Shown: piece after piece, positions 21,317 to 31,048 of the stretch
Layout: each line of letters opens with the position of its first letter
Position numbering within the stretch: the first letter of the stretch is position 1
NCBI GenBank assembly: GCA_963971535.1
Contig: OZ020590.1
Coordinates: 149,371,680 to 149,435,679, forward strand
Direction of reading: 5' to 3'
DNA length: 64,000 nucleotides
Origin: Notolepis coatsorum
Lineage: Eukaryota; Chordata; Actinopteri; Aulopiformes; Paralepididae
Made by a program: the position numbers and the translations under genes
Notes under the pieces: model-generated
Told to the model about the DNA's origin: nothing
Databases searched by the model: none
Seen by the model: only the letters and a program-made list of their open reading frames with translations

Positions 21317-22690
21317 TCCCCCCTCAGACCATGGTCTGGCGGTCGCCAGGTCGGACGACCCGCCTGCTGCTGTGTGGGTGGCGCCCTGTACTGGTGGGAG
21401 AGGAACCTCACCGCCCGGTGCTTCCGTCGGGCGTGATTCTCCCATCGCGCGGGTGCACTCGTGGCCGATATGGCCGGGCTGTTGACAGGTGTAGCAGATC
21501 AGTCTCCCATCCTCGCTCCGGCGGGGTAGTCTGCGCGGGGTAGAGGGCCCGTCTCCCCTCCGTCGGCTTCCGGCGAAGCCTCTCTGGGGCGTGTCTCGCT
21601 CCTGTTGACACGCCTGGAAGAGCTGCTCCAGGCGCGCGCCCAACCGCTCCTGGCTGGCGAAGAGCTGTCGGATGGACTCCTGGAGTGCGGCTATGTCCAG
21701 AGGTGGCTCTCGTCTCTCCACGACGACGCCGTGTATCACGCCCCGGGCGGCACCCCTCGCGGGGGGCAGGACCACCTCCTCTTCGGACCAGTCGATCGCC
21801 ACCTTCAGTACCTGGGGAAACGGCCGCGTCCCGTCCTCCCTCATGTACTTCCGCATTTCTCGCCTCAGGGTCTCGTCTCTGAGGCCCACCACAAACTGTT
21901 CCTGCAGCAGGGCGGCGGCGTCGGTGACCTGGTTGGGCGCCCGACGTTGTATGCGACGAATCCTTTCTAGCAGATCGTAGGCGAATTGTCTCACAGTCTC
22001 CCCGGCGGCCTGCTTCCGGTCGTAAAACTCCCCCAGGCGGGCACTGACAGGGGCCTTGTCTCCATAGGTCTCTTCAAGGAGCACGAACAAGGCTTCTGTG
22101 TCGGGGGGGGTTCCCTCTGTCAGGAGGCGCACCGTCTGTTTCGCCTCGCCTTTCAGGTGGAGCTGTACGACCTCCACTTGTTCCTCCGCCGGCACTCGAC
22201 TGGCACGGAGATGGGTCCTCATTGCCTGGATCCAGTCCTCCACAGGCAGCTCTCCCCTCTCCTTTTCTCCCCCAAACTCACTGCACTTTCGCTCTCGTTG
22301 GACGTACACGACGGAGGGGCCGGGGCGGGGTTCGCGGCCGTCCCGGTCGGGAGCGACCTGAGTCTTCTCCAGGGCCAGGGCCTGTCGGTCCAGCATGCCG
22401 GCTTGGCGATGGGCTCTGGCCGCCAGGGCCTCCACCTGTGCGGTCAGTTCCTCCATGCGTTCGGCCTCCTCTTTCTTTGCCTCAGCGGCGGTGTCTTGGC
22501 CGTCTTGGCCGTCTCGTTGCTCCTTTAGGGCCGCCTGAGTGTAGCGCTTCTCTTGGAGTGCCTGTTCGGTCAACTCCTTCATCGCTTCGGCTTGCTGCTT
22601 TAGTAGTGCCGCCTGAGTCCGACACTCCTCCTGCAGCTCCTCAAACTTCGCCGCCATCTCCTGCGCGGTGTGGGTCTCCTCTTCAGTCAT
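21317..22690 (-). CDS. gag: gypsy Gag with CCHC zinc knuckle (3'-truncated)
   Basis: The frame opens at 22690 shortly after the 5' LTR and the leader. Residues 1 to about 110 are a Gln/Glu-rich coiled-coil-like stretch (QALQEKRYTQAALKEQ). A retrotransposon gag domain follows (VEDWIQAMRTHLRASRVP ... LEETYGDKAP ... QFVVGLRDE), then a basic linker and a single CCHC knuckle CYTCQQPGHIGHEC at about 21455-21495. The frame runs into the LINE-B tail at 21316, so the natural Gag end and the Gag-Pol junction are lost. The product would be the structural particle protein. It is open throughout, but the element is dead in pol. Confidence 0.9.
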
Positions 22691-22737
22691 CGTGGGTCTC
22701 TCTACGGGTCCCGGTCAAGGGAGTAAGTTAGGATGTT

Positions 22738-22758
22738 GATCCTGTTTGTGACGCCAAA
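22738..22758 (-). other. gypsy leader / presumed primer-binding region
   Basis: Immediately inside the 5' LTR the minus strand reads TTTGGCGTCACAAACAGG, the place where a tRNA primer-binding site is expected. I cannot assign the tRNA. Confidence 0.45.
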
Positions 22759-23481
22759 TGTAGCAGGGTGGATTATCCCTGCTTTGTGGGAACGGTTGCT
22801 GGCAGTCACAAGGTAGCTGGACACAGTAGAGTTCCGTCTGACTGCACCCTCGTCTTTGGGCCTGGAGCCTCAAACTGGGACCCGGTAGTGGGAGTGAATG
22901 GGGCCCGGGATTTACCAACCTGGTTTGGTACTCTGGTCTTCCTCGCCTCTCCGGGGCGGTCAGCAGTACTCCCCAACTCGCTCTCACTTCCCTGAATACC
23001 TCTGTGGGCCCTCCCACACCTAGTGACTGATATGCATAAATAGATTCATTCCCCCCGCAAGCAGTACCCTCCCTCGACGACCACTAGAGACCTTAATGAC
23101 TGGAAGGAGAAAGGGTAAAATAATAATAATATTACCCGCATCAAAAGGGTTAGGGTTAGACTCAATAACGGACACGCACACACAACAATTCCCGTCTTAG
23201 TTCGTTTAGTATTACTTATACTGGGCAGTGACAAGTACTACTGGCAATGAGTCAAATGGCATACACTATCATTATTCCTAATTACTAATAATTAGAATAA
23301 TAACATATATAGCACTTATACCATAATACCTTCGACTCCAGGAAGAAACAGTTTGACCGAGACGGGAAATTAAGAGGCATGGCCATACACGTTATTACAC
23401 TCAAAAGAAATGAAAAGGTGGGCCCACTGTACCAGAACAAAAGTCGTATGCTAATGCCGGCATGTAATGTTTATGGGGTAC

Positions 23482-25231
23482 TAGGGGTGGACGGTATGGT
23501 CTAAAATGTATATCACGGTATAATTTGAAGCATAGACGGTAACGGTATATATCACGGTATCATCGTTTTTGATAAAAAATTTTTTTATTTTATTTTATAT
23601 AATTTTTTTTTATAAAATATATATATTATATAATTAGACTTGTACTTGTATTATCTGCGAGACATCGCCACCACGCAACAAGCTCCACTGTCTGTGTGTA
23701 CTCTAGTAGCCTCCAGCTATGGCCAGGATTCTCCGGAGCTGCACCTGAACCTATACTCGAGTAGCCTCGAGCAGAGCTACGGCCAGGATTCTCCGGCGCT
23801 GCACCTGGACCCTATTGGTCAGCAAGCCCTCAGCTCGAATACGCATCGAATCAGTGTTATAAGTAGAGCTGGGCCGTTAACGGCGTTAACGTGCTGCGTT
23901 AACGCTATACTAGTATCGCGCGATAATATAATTAACGCATTCATCTAAAAAAATAAATAAAATAAAATATGTTTTTTATTTTTATTTTTTTACATTTTAT
24001 TTTTTTACCTTTATTTACCCAGGGTAGGTTCGCTGAGCACAGATGCTCTTTTTCAGGAACGCCCTGCTTCACATTCACACAGTTCCATTCACACCTGGGA
24101 GCTGCCCAGTACAACCACAGTTGACACCATTGGCCACTGAGCAACTCCACTGGAGCAGTTGATTCAAGCCATGTCACATAGTTCAAGTTTGAAAAGATTC
24201 TTTCTGTTTTGCTCCTGAGAGTGCTAGATACTGTACTGTACTGGTCATATTATTTATTTGTATTAACTTCTGAATAAAACAACTTATTAAACACAAGTAC
24301 ATCTTATTGAACATTATTTTGATATTTCATTACCAATTATCATAGCAAAACAGCTTTTTCAAACAGTCTGTAATGCATTTTGGAAACAGGAGATGGGCTC
24401 ATTGTGTAATGGGCCACCTGGCCTGAGAAACATAAGGAGGAAAGAAAAAGTAAGGACTTACTTCTGGTCATTATTTGGGTAGAACACACATATTTTGAAT
24501 GCCTTCGGCAGGTTTTTTTTTTTTTTGAGTCATTTTAATCTAGATTAAATCCAGGATTGCAGATAGATTAATCTAGATTAAAAAAATTAATCTATGCCCA
24601 CCTCTAGTTATAAGACATTGATATCAGGAGCTATCTGTAGCTACTGCTAGCCGGATATATAACGTTAATACAACGCCTCAGTGAATTATTTAGTTCAATG
24701 GGACATTTAGTTTTGAACGGTAAACTAACTTGCGTTAACGTGAGCTAACGGCTAACAGGTAGCACACACGTCTCTACTAGACTTTGTGGAACGTTTGTTG
24801 ATGTCAGGAGCTATCGGTAGCTGGCCGACTAGATACCGTTCGGTTAGACAATGCCTCATCATGTATTAAACTAAAAGTGAATAGTTGACTGGGTCATTTT
24901 GTAACGGTAGCTAAGCTAACGTTAGCTCAGGGAGACGCCGCCGTCCTCCCATGTCCCGTCCCACTAGACTACTAGACCCGTGTTTACATGCGTGCGGTAG
25001 GGGCTGGCACGCCCACTGCGCGAAGCCTCCTAAATAACTTTTTCCAGTTCGCACATATCTATTATCTATGACTAATTCTATCTATTTTTAGGGGCAAATG
25101 CGAGTGAAATAGTCGCGCTGTGGTTACATGACGTCATTGCTATCTACCGGTTACACGGTATAGTCAAAATCCATACCGTAGAGCAAATTCATACCGTTTA
25201 TACCGTATACCGTTTATACCGTCCACCCCTA
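23482..25231. mobile_element. hAT element inserted in the gypsy 5' LTR
   Basis: The termini TAGGGGTGGACGGTAT and ATACCGTCCACCCCTA are exact inverted repeats. The 8-bp duplication TGGGGTAC flanks it (23474-23481 and 25232-25239), and the sister LTR shows the single-copy target near 16225. No transposase is visible. It hosts another hAT at 23864-24606. Confidence 0.95.
23864..24606. mobile_element. Second hAT nested inside the first
   Basis: It begins TAGAGCTGGGC and ends GCCCACCTCTA, imperfect inverted repeats. It is flanked by an exact 8-bp duplication GTTATAAG (23856-23863 and 24607-24614). Subterminal GTTAACG/TTAACGC motifs occur on the left and AATCTAGATTAA motifs on the right. Confidence 0.92.
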
Positions 25232-26302
25232 TGGGGTACCCCTATGAACTGTGGTTAGCAACCATTAGCTTTGCCCGTAGGCCGCACCACACTGTGTACT
25301 GTGTAATAGATCCGGAGCATCGACGCTCGATTGTACTCAACCAAAATGGCGGCCTCGCCGTGCCACCGCCGTCCAGGTAGCAAGATGGCGTTGAACGCTC
25401 TCGTCGCGGGCGCTAGCAAGCGAGGGCTGAAGCAGAGGGGCAGTAGCTGGCTGAGAGCGTGTGCTGGGTGATGGCGACCTCTGCTGGACGGAAGAACTCC
25501 CGTGCTGGGCTGTCGACCGCCGGAGCAGAGCAGACGTTGAAACGCCGGTGAATGCTGGTTGTTGACAGCCGGCGCTGGGTTGACGCGCAGCCATACGCTT
25601 GCCCTACCTTAAACTGAAGCTACTCTCTGGGTCCCCAAACAGCCCACCTGCTACACGGTTATACTGTTGCGCAACGTGGCTGACTATACCACCGGTCTTC
25701 TTCAGCGCCTCGCGCTCGGTGTACACTGGAGTCAATATAGTCGTTAGCAGCATGCTACTTATACCGTACACACTGCTACTATAACACGCTACCTATGGAC
25801 GTTAGTCCTTAGGTTCAGTTTCTCTTACTCACGCACTATCACGGATACTTCTAGAATAACCCGTCACTAGCAAGTATGTCTCGTCACCCGTTGATCGCTC
25901 CGGCGGGGCTCTCTGGTGGTTCTTTAACGGGGCTATTCCAAAGCACCTCCCGTTGTAGCTGCGACCGTTCACGGCTACATCCCACGCCGAAGAGAGCTTC
26001 CTGTTCCCCTCACCTCCAGGTGATTTCCTCTTCCTCGTTCCTTGCTTCTCTCCACGCTCCGCCTGCCACCTGCCGCACCCTGCTGGCACCGCCACCTAGC
26101 CCCACAGGAAGAGAACTGGGTGGATCGAATATGAACCAGTTTCTGTTTATAATCCATATTCCAGCCGGTAGGAGAAGGAGACACCCGTGTCATTGTTCGT
26201 GAGAATATCAATGGAAACTAGTCAACATGTCTTTGTGCACAAAGGGGAGATAAAAGGCAAGTCAGCACTTCTGAATAATAGCCATATTTTCAGGGTGCTA
26301 CA

Positions 26303-26486
26303 TATATATATAAATGTGCGAATTGGCTATAATAAGGTCATTTATAAGCCTGCTATTCTATAATAATATTTCAAATTGCTTTGGTCCGGATGGGAGAATT
26401 CAGTACTGTATCTACAGAACCTTCCGTTTAATCATCTTCCCTTTATTAATGTCCTTAGATTTTTTGTACACATGATCTCAAGAATA
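26303..26486. other. AT-rich flank, nothing recognised
   Basis: Starts with a short TA run next to the gypsy LTR and ends at the TA dinucleotide bordering the long-TIR element. No coding or repeat signal identified. Confidence 0.4.
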
Positions 26487-26865
26487 CGGAAGCCCTAAGA
26501 GGCCGTACATTCATAAATTGTATTTACTCCGTTTTCCCGTGATAACGAGTTAATTTAATTAGTTTTCTCGTGATAACGGGATAATTTTCCCGAGAAAACG
26601 AAACGATAGTCTAGTATATATTAGAGCACTGCAGGAAACATCATTCAGTGTCGCAATGTCAGAGGAGCAGGTAGCCCGTTTCGTGACTGTGATGTGGTGC
26701 ATCACAGTCAGGAAAGGGGCGAAAGGAGCAGGAGGATATTGATCACCGCATTACATATCTCTTCAATCAAGGCCTGACACAGGCTGAAATAGCTTTATGC
26801 CTTGCTGTTACAGATAATATATACCGGTATATACACATTAGTGTGCGTCAAAGTGCAATCAAAGT

Positions 26866-27100
26866 GAGTGAGCTCTCAAAGAGCACCTGGCTACGGGACG
26901 GGAGGCTGCAACTCGAAACTGGCCCCCGTATGTCCCCCTCCCACCCCCTTCCAATGTACAGTTTCCTCCCCCCCTCGTATGTATACATTTTCTGTTAGGA
27001 TCTCTGTTTAACAGTACTGTATATTTGCATATCTTGTATGTCACAAATGTAACAGTACTGTTACTGTGTATAACTGTATGTCAGGTACCCCCTTGAAATA
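26866..27100 (+). mobile_element. LINE-A 3' fragment without terminal block
   Basis: It runs from the last coding residues (AAAGAGCACCTGGCTACGGG) through the CCAATGTACAG 3' UTR to GTATGTCAGGTACC. It lacks the final 130 bp and the tail, so a deletion or a recombination followed insertion. Confidence 0.7.
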
Positions 27101-27140
27101 AATTAATCCGTTATCACGCCGCCCCTGTGCCTCAAATAGA

Positions 27141-27230
27141 TATCGCTATCAGCTCTATCTTTAATCTTTCAAAATGTTCAGTTGCTATCGCTATCAGCTC
27201 TATCTTTAATCTTTCAAAATGTTCAGTTGC
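27141..27230. repeat. 45-bp tandem duplication
   Basis: Two adjacent copies of a 45-bp unit starting TATCGCTATCAGCTC and ending CAAAATGTTCAGTTGC; the second copy starts at 27186. No coding role seen. Confidence 0.85.
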
Positions 27231-27329
27231 TATTGCATGCACTCATCTGTGTTTCACTACTACACACTTGAGTGCATGCTTACCAACTGTTAGTCTGCAA
27301 CACTACTATCACCGTCATCTAAGAAGGGA

Positions 27330-27630
27330 GATCCCCCCTTGAATGGTCCTTCTAAGGTTTCTCTCCTCCACACTGCCTGTGGAGCATTTTTCCCTATTGT
27401 TAGGTTTTAGTGAGTTTTTCCTTACCTTCGCGTGGGGTATGTCTGGGAGTGCTTGCATTCTTTCATTCTTTCATTTATTTGCATTTATTTTAAATTTGTT
27501 GGACCTTATGGTGTCCTTGTTCTGTTCTTGACTTATTGTTATGTTTCTTCTGGACTTGTTTAAAGAAGACGTGTACGGCCCATGGGGACATTAACGTGTG
27601 TTGTCGGGCCTTACAAATAAATTTGATTTG
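27330..27630 (+). mobile_element. Retroposon 3' end (unclassified LINE/SINE)
   Basis: It contains GTTTCTCTCCTCCACACTG and GTGAGTTTTTCCTTACC, a common teleost retroposon 3' motif, and ends GGGCCTTACAAATAAATTTG with a short TTTGA tail. No ORF. Confidence 0.5.
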
Positions 27631-27899
27631 ATCACGAGAAAACGGACTTCGTTTTCTCAAGATAACGAGATAAATTATCCCATTATCACGAGAAAACGGA
27701 CTTCGTTATGTCGAGATAACAAGTTTATAACAAAATTATCCCGTTATCACGAGAAAACAAATTAAATTAACTCGTTATCACAGGAAAACAGAGAAATAAA
27801 ATTTATGAATGTACGGCCGCTTAGGGCTTCCGTACAAGAAGGTACTGAACGAGATGATTTTTAATGTTAAGTCATTATTAGCATGGTGTTATTCACTGC

Positions 27900-28220
27900 A
27901 CCGCCCCGCGAGCCCCAGGCCACCGTCCCGCGAGCCCCAGACCACCGCCCCGCGAGCCCCAGGCCACCGTCCCGTGAGCCCCAGACCACCGCCCCGCGAG
28001 CCCCAGACCACCGCCCCGCGAGCCCCAGGCCACCGCCCCGCGAGCCCCAGGCCACCGTCCCGCGAGCCCCAGGCCACCGTCCCGCGAGCCCCAGGCCACC
28101 GTCCCGCGAGCCCCAGACCACCGTCCCGCGAGCCCCAGGCCACCGTCCCGCGAGCCCCAGGCCACCGTCCCGCGAGCCCCAGACCACCGCCCCGCGAGCC
28201 CCAGGCCACCGTCCCGCGAG
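27900..28220. repeat. GC-rich 22-bp minisatellite
   Basis: About 14 copies of a 22-bp unit GTCCCGCGAGCCCCAGGCCA plus CC with GTCC/GCCC and AGGCC/AGACC variants. The 22-bp period is not a multiple of 3, so several frames on both strands stay open by chance of low complexity. An inverted scrap of the unit (GGTCTGGGGCTCGCAGGACGG) occurs at about 28275-28297. It is CpG-dense and lies just upstream of the FEGP-like ORF. Confidence 0.9.
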
Positions 28221-28458
28221 ACTTGTTTCCCGTGCGCCTAAAATTCTACCTGGTCTGGTCTCGGCTCGCGGAGCGGTGGTCTGGGGCTCGCAGGACGGTC
28301 CACACACCGCTATCAGTGTTCTTCTTCCCCGCCAATGAAGTATTCAGCCAAAGACCCAATACCGTGGCAACAACTACCGCACTACCGGTAGAATAAGTGC
28401 AGAGAAGGAGGCAGAACTAGCGTAACGTGCTGTTTGGGCGTAGAGAGAGTGTACGTCA
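28221..28458. other. GC-rich stretch upstream of the FEGP-like ORF
   Basis: It includes the inverted minisatellite scrap. A GCCAATCAG box overlaps the start of the ORF (28461-28469). It could be promoter sequence or an intron end (the AG at 28458-28459 could be an acceptor), but no clear polypyrimidine tract or TATA box is seen. Confidence 0.3.
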
Positions 28459-29661
28459 GTGGCCAATCAGATCGCAGAACGCGAACGCGGAACTGCAAGT
28501 TTGTTGGTAAAAGACTACACGGCCCCGGGACACACGCCTCCTCACGACGCAGGCCACGCCCCTCGATGCGACGGGCCCGGCCACATGAGCCCGTCTCGTC
28601 CTCACGTGCCGGGGCGATACGAAGGCGGTCCCGGTCGCTACGATGATTTCTCTAGGTTTGATGGTCCTCACCAGCACGGTCCCGGGAGGTTTGAGGGTGG
28701 CAGGCCACCTCCGCACGGCGCTCCAGAGAGATTTAACGGACCTGTGAGGTATGATAACCCGCCGATGTCTCACGGCCCAATGAGGGGCGGGGATGGGCGG
28801 GGGAGGCCCTTCGAAGGGCTTTCCCATCCGCAGGGCCCGGGGAGATTCAATGGTCCCATTGGACAGCAGCCACCGGTACGGTTTGAGGGACAAGGGCCTG
28901 GTCCTGGACACTTTGATGGCCCTATGCAGCCCAACCATTTTGACAGGCCACAGAGGTTTGACAGCAACATGGGCCCGATGTCTGGCCCGATGCCTGGCCC
29001 GATGTCTGGCCCGATGCCTGGCCCGATGTCTGGCCCGATGTCTGGCCCGATGTCTGGCCTGATGCCTGGCCCGATGCCTGGCCCGATGCCTGGCCCGATG
29101 TCTGGCCCGATGTCTGGCCCGATGCCTGGCCCGATGCCTGGTCCGATGCCTGGCCCGATGCCTGGTCCGATGCCTGGTCCAGGTCCAGTAGGCTCCCAGC
29201 AACCATGTTCAATGCGATTCAATGGGCCTCCTAATCAGATGGGTCCAGTACGCTTCGACGGCCCCTCCCCACCTGGACCGATGCACTTCCACGGCCCCGG
29301 CCAGCCTGGCCCAAGGTATGACATGCCCAACATGCCACGCTTTGACTGTCGTCCAGAACAGCAGGGCCCGCCGAGATCCGGCCCTCCTAACAACATGCAG
29401 CCCCCGCTGCAGCCTCTCGGCCCTCCTGTACCAGAGCTCCGCCCCCCCCCGCAGCAGCCTGGCAGCTGCAACATGCCCGGCCAGTGCTTCCCACAACAAG
29501 CCCTGAACCCTCAGTTTGCCGGAGGTCCACTTCCTTTCCCAGCACAGCAGAATGTCCTACAGGGAGGGAACTTCAACGTGCCACCAGGCCCTCCCTTCAG
29601 CCAGCCTGCTGGGCCTCCCTTCTTCAACCCTGTGGCGCCACCTGCTGGGATGCAACAGCCG
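28459..29661 (+). CDS. Exon-like ORF with FEGP-type repeats, PCF11-like
   Basis: An open frame of about 400 codons is dominated by degenerate R-F-(E/D/N)-G-P repeats: GRFEGG, RFNGP, VRFEGQGPG, HFDGP, RFDSN, MRFNGP, VRFDGP, RYDMP. Human PCF11, a pre-mRNA cleavage and transcription-termination factor, has FEGP repeats of this kind, hence the tentative name. Residues about 170-240 are an expanded GPMS/GPMP run. The downstream part (FSQPAGPPFFNPVAPPAGMQQP) ends at a donor-like CCG|GTGAGC at 29661/29662. No in-frame ATG is a convincing start (the frame can be opened only upstream of ANQIAERERG), so I read it as an internal exon or a captured gene fragment. The CID, zinc-finger and Clp1-binding regions of PCF11 are not found in this window. 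Confidence 0.5.
28972..29180. repeat. 12-bp coding minisatellite (GPMS/GPMP)
   Basis: About 17 copies of GGCCCGATGTCT or GGCCCGATGCCT, keeping the FEGP-like ORF in frame because the unit encodes four residues. Single variants (GGCCTGATG, GGTCCGATG) mark individual units. Confidence 0.92.
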
Positions 29662-29739
29662 GTGAGCCTCCCCTCCTCTTTGTCAGTTGGGCGTTCATCC
29701 TTTTGATTACGGTACGTGTCTTTATACCTGTATCACTGT

Positions 29740-29796
29740 ACATGTTAATACTATATCTATATCTGTACATATCCCTTACCTACTCTTACTAGTTAC
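29740..29796. repeat. TACATATCCCTTACC minisatellite (split by hAT)
   Basis: One or two copies of ACTATATCTRTACATATCYC with TTACCTACTCTTACTAGTT. The array resumes at 30639-30690 after the hAT insertion and is greatly expanded at 49330-49940. Confidence 0.8.
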
Positions 29797-30630
29797 TAGG
29801 GGTGTAAAGGTACACGTATCCGTACGGAACCGTTTCAGTGTGTACCATACCGTACCGAACGGCTGTGTACCAAACGAATACAACGGTATGTTTTTTTTTT
29901 ACTATCTTTTCCCCCCCTCCGATTTTTCTCCCATCCCACTGTTAGTCGTTATGCCAATTCCCAACCCCCTTCCTGGTTGTTGCGCACCCCCCCCTACTGT
30001 TGGTCCAGGAGGCCGGAGACTGTCACATGCTTTCCTCCGACACATGTGCAGCCAGCCGGCAGCCAGCCTGGCAGCGCAGATTCTCACCGGGAGAGTGTAA
30101 GGTGTGGAAGGTCAACTACCTTTCTCCAGATCCTACCCTCGCTGTGCAGGCGCCCCGACCGAACTGTAGGTGTCGCTGTCCACAACGCCCAGGACCCACC
30201 CATCAGCTTTCCCACCGCTAACACTGCCAATTGTGTTAGTATGAGCGACCAGCCAAGCTGATAGCAACGCCGAGAGCTGGGCTCGAACCCAGCGTCTCCA
30301 GCGTTGGTGGCGAGCGACTTGCCCACTACACCACCTAGCCGCCTACAACGGTATGTTAACCACTAACGACTGCCCACCGGCACCGGGGGCTGTTTTTTTC
30401 ACAATCTAATATAATTATAATTTTTTTCTTTACAAGTCGATTATTAATTTCAATGTAGAATATTTGTTGACAGCCCTACAAGTACAATTAGTTACTGCAC
30501 ACTACATCACCCCTGAGTGGAACATGGAAAGCCAAACTTTTCCCCACTGTACCGAAAACCTGTACCGAACCGTGACCTCAAAACCGAGGTACGTACCGAA
30601 CCGTGGTTTTTGTGTACCGTTACACCCCTA
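29797..30630. mobile_element. hAT MITE with TAGGGGTGTAA ends
   Basis: TAGGGGTGTAAAGGTACACG at the left and the matching inverted end (GTACCGTTACACCCCTA) at 30630. It is flanked by an exact 8-bp duplication CTAGTTAC (29789-29796 and 30631-30638). No transposase. It hosts a SINE. Confidence 0.93.
29893..30343 (-). mobile_element. Large tRNA-derived SINE, reverse
   Basis: It is bounded by TACAACGGTATGTT on both sides (29879-29892 and 30344-30357), with the T-rich (poly-A) end at the left. On the minus strand it begins GGCGGCTAGGTGGTGTAGTG, with B box GGTTCGAGCCC. Related copies are at 43787-44240, 48502-48984 and 55497-55950. Confidence 0.88.
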
Positions 30631-30638
30631 CTAGTTAC

Positions 30639-30798
30639 TATATCTATATCTGTACATATCTCTTACCTACTCTTACTAGTTACGCTGCTGGCCAGTATGA
30701 CTTACTACCATAGTGTCTTTATACCTGTATCACTGTACATATTAATACTTAATACTACAACTCTGTACATACATCTGATTAGCACTAATACTAATCAG
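30639..30798. repeat. Right part of the minisatellite and unit 2 left edge
   Basis: It continues CTACTCTTACTAGTTACGCTG into the segment TTACGCTGCTGGCCAGTATGA, which is shared with unit 3 at 49935-50052. Confidence 0.75.
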
Positions 30799-31048
30799 TG
30801 GCTCGGGAGGTAGAGCAGTCATCTGGTAATCTGGAGGTTCCCAGTTCGATTCCCCTTCTCCCGGGCAGCGTGTCGAATTGTCCTTGAGCAAGACACTTAA
30901 CCCCTAACTTAACCCCTAACTTAACCCCATTGAAGTAGTCGAGGGAGGCGAGACGTGACTGTTGATTGGACGAGGAGTTGGGTGGCTTCATGTCAGCAAG
31001 GGGCGGATCCTTCTGCCGTTGCTCAGGAGGAACATTCCATGCAGGGCA
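30799..31048 (+). mobile_element. tRNA-derived SINE (GTGGCTCGGGAGG type)
   Basis: The head GTGGCTCGGGAGGTAGAGCA contains an A box and is followed by a B box GTTCGATTCC. CTTGAGCAAGACACTTAACC follows, typical of fish SINEs. It joins LINE-A at about 31049. The same SINE/LINE joint recurs at 50053-50307 in unit 3, so the joint is older than the duplication. Confidence 0.85.

Larger units (their letters stand above)
15518..26302 (-). mobile_element. Ty3/gypsy LTR retrotransposon, internally deleted and re-invaded
   Basis: The minus-strand element has two LTRs beginning TGTAGC and ending GCTACA in either reading: 15518-17249 is the 3' LTR and 22759-26302 the 5' LTR. A polypurine tract AAAGTGGGGGGAAA (17250-17263) abuts the 3' LTR. 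Gag (22690-21317) and an integrase C-terminal tail (18216-17437) remain. Protease, RT, RNase H and the integrase core are missing, and LINE-B (18217-21316) occupies that position. TATA flanks both outer ends and may be the target duplication, but the site is AT-repetitive so this is weak. The LTRs differ at roughly a dozen positions noticed by eye, plus a 60-bp indel near 16370 / 25370 and a 1.75-kb hAT insertion in the 5' LTR. Confidence 0.9.
22759..26302 (-). repeat. gypsy 5' LTR carrying nested hAT insertions
   Basis: Same ends as the 3' LTR (TGTAGC ... GCTACA on plus). Without the 1.75-kb hAT at 23482-25231 and its duplicated 8 bp it would be about 1.79 kb. It is slightly longer than its partner because of a 60-bp segment near 25370-25430 that the 3' LTR lacks. 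Confidence 0.92.
26487..27832. mobile_element. Long-TIR DNA element with TA flanks
   Basis: The left end CGGAAGCCCTAAGAGGCCG and the right end (read in reverse: CGGAAGCCCTAAGCGGCCG) are inverted repeats that continue with few differences for more than 100 bp through GTGATAACGAGTTAATTT. A TA dinucleotide lies on both sides. On the plus strand around 26745-26820 a short decayed frame reads DHRITYLFNQGLTQAEIAL, a helix-turn-helix-like segment that may be a transposase remnant. Superfamily is unassigned. A 5'-truncated LINE-A, a 45-bp duplication and a second retroposon tail have landed inside. Confidence 0.75.

Noticed and set aside
21605..22731. Plus-strand ORFs opposite gypsy gag
   Set aside because: Shadow frames; the minus frame has the gag domain and CCHC knuckle.
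25829..26211. Small ORFs in the gypsy LTRs (also 16338-17158)
   Set aside because: Duplicated because the LTRs are repeats; no recognisable domain, and LTR promoter sequence can be GC-rich and open by chance.
27867..28396. Arg/Pro- and Gly/Ala-rich ORFs over the GC-rich array
   Set aside because: They overlap in five frames across a 22-bp tandem repeat and no frame has distinct non-repeat support.
28456..29222. Minus-strand ORFs opposite the FEGP-like exon (Arg/His- and Gly/Pro-rich)
   Set aside because: They mirror the 12-bp coding repeat on the other strand; the plus frame has the FEGP periodicity and a donor site.
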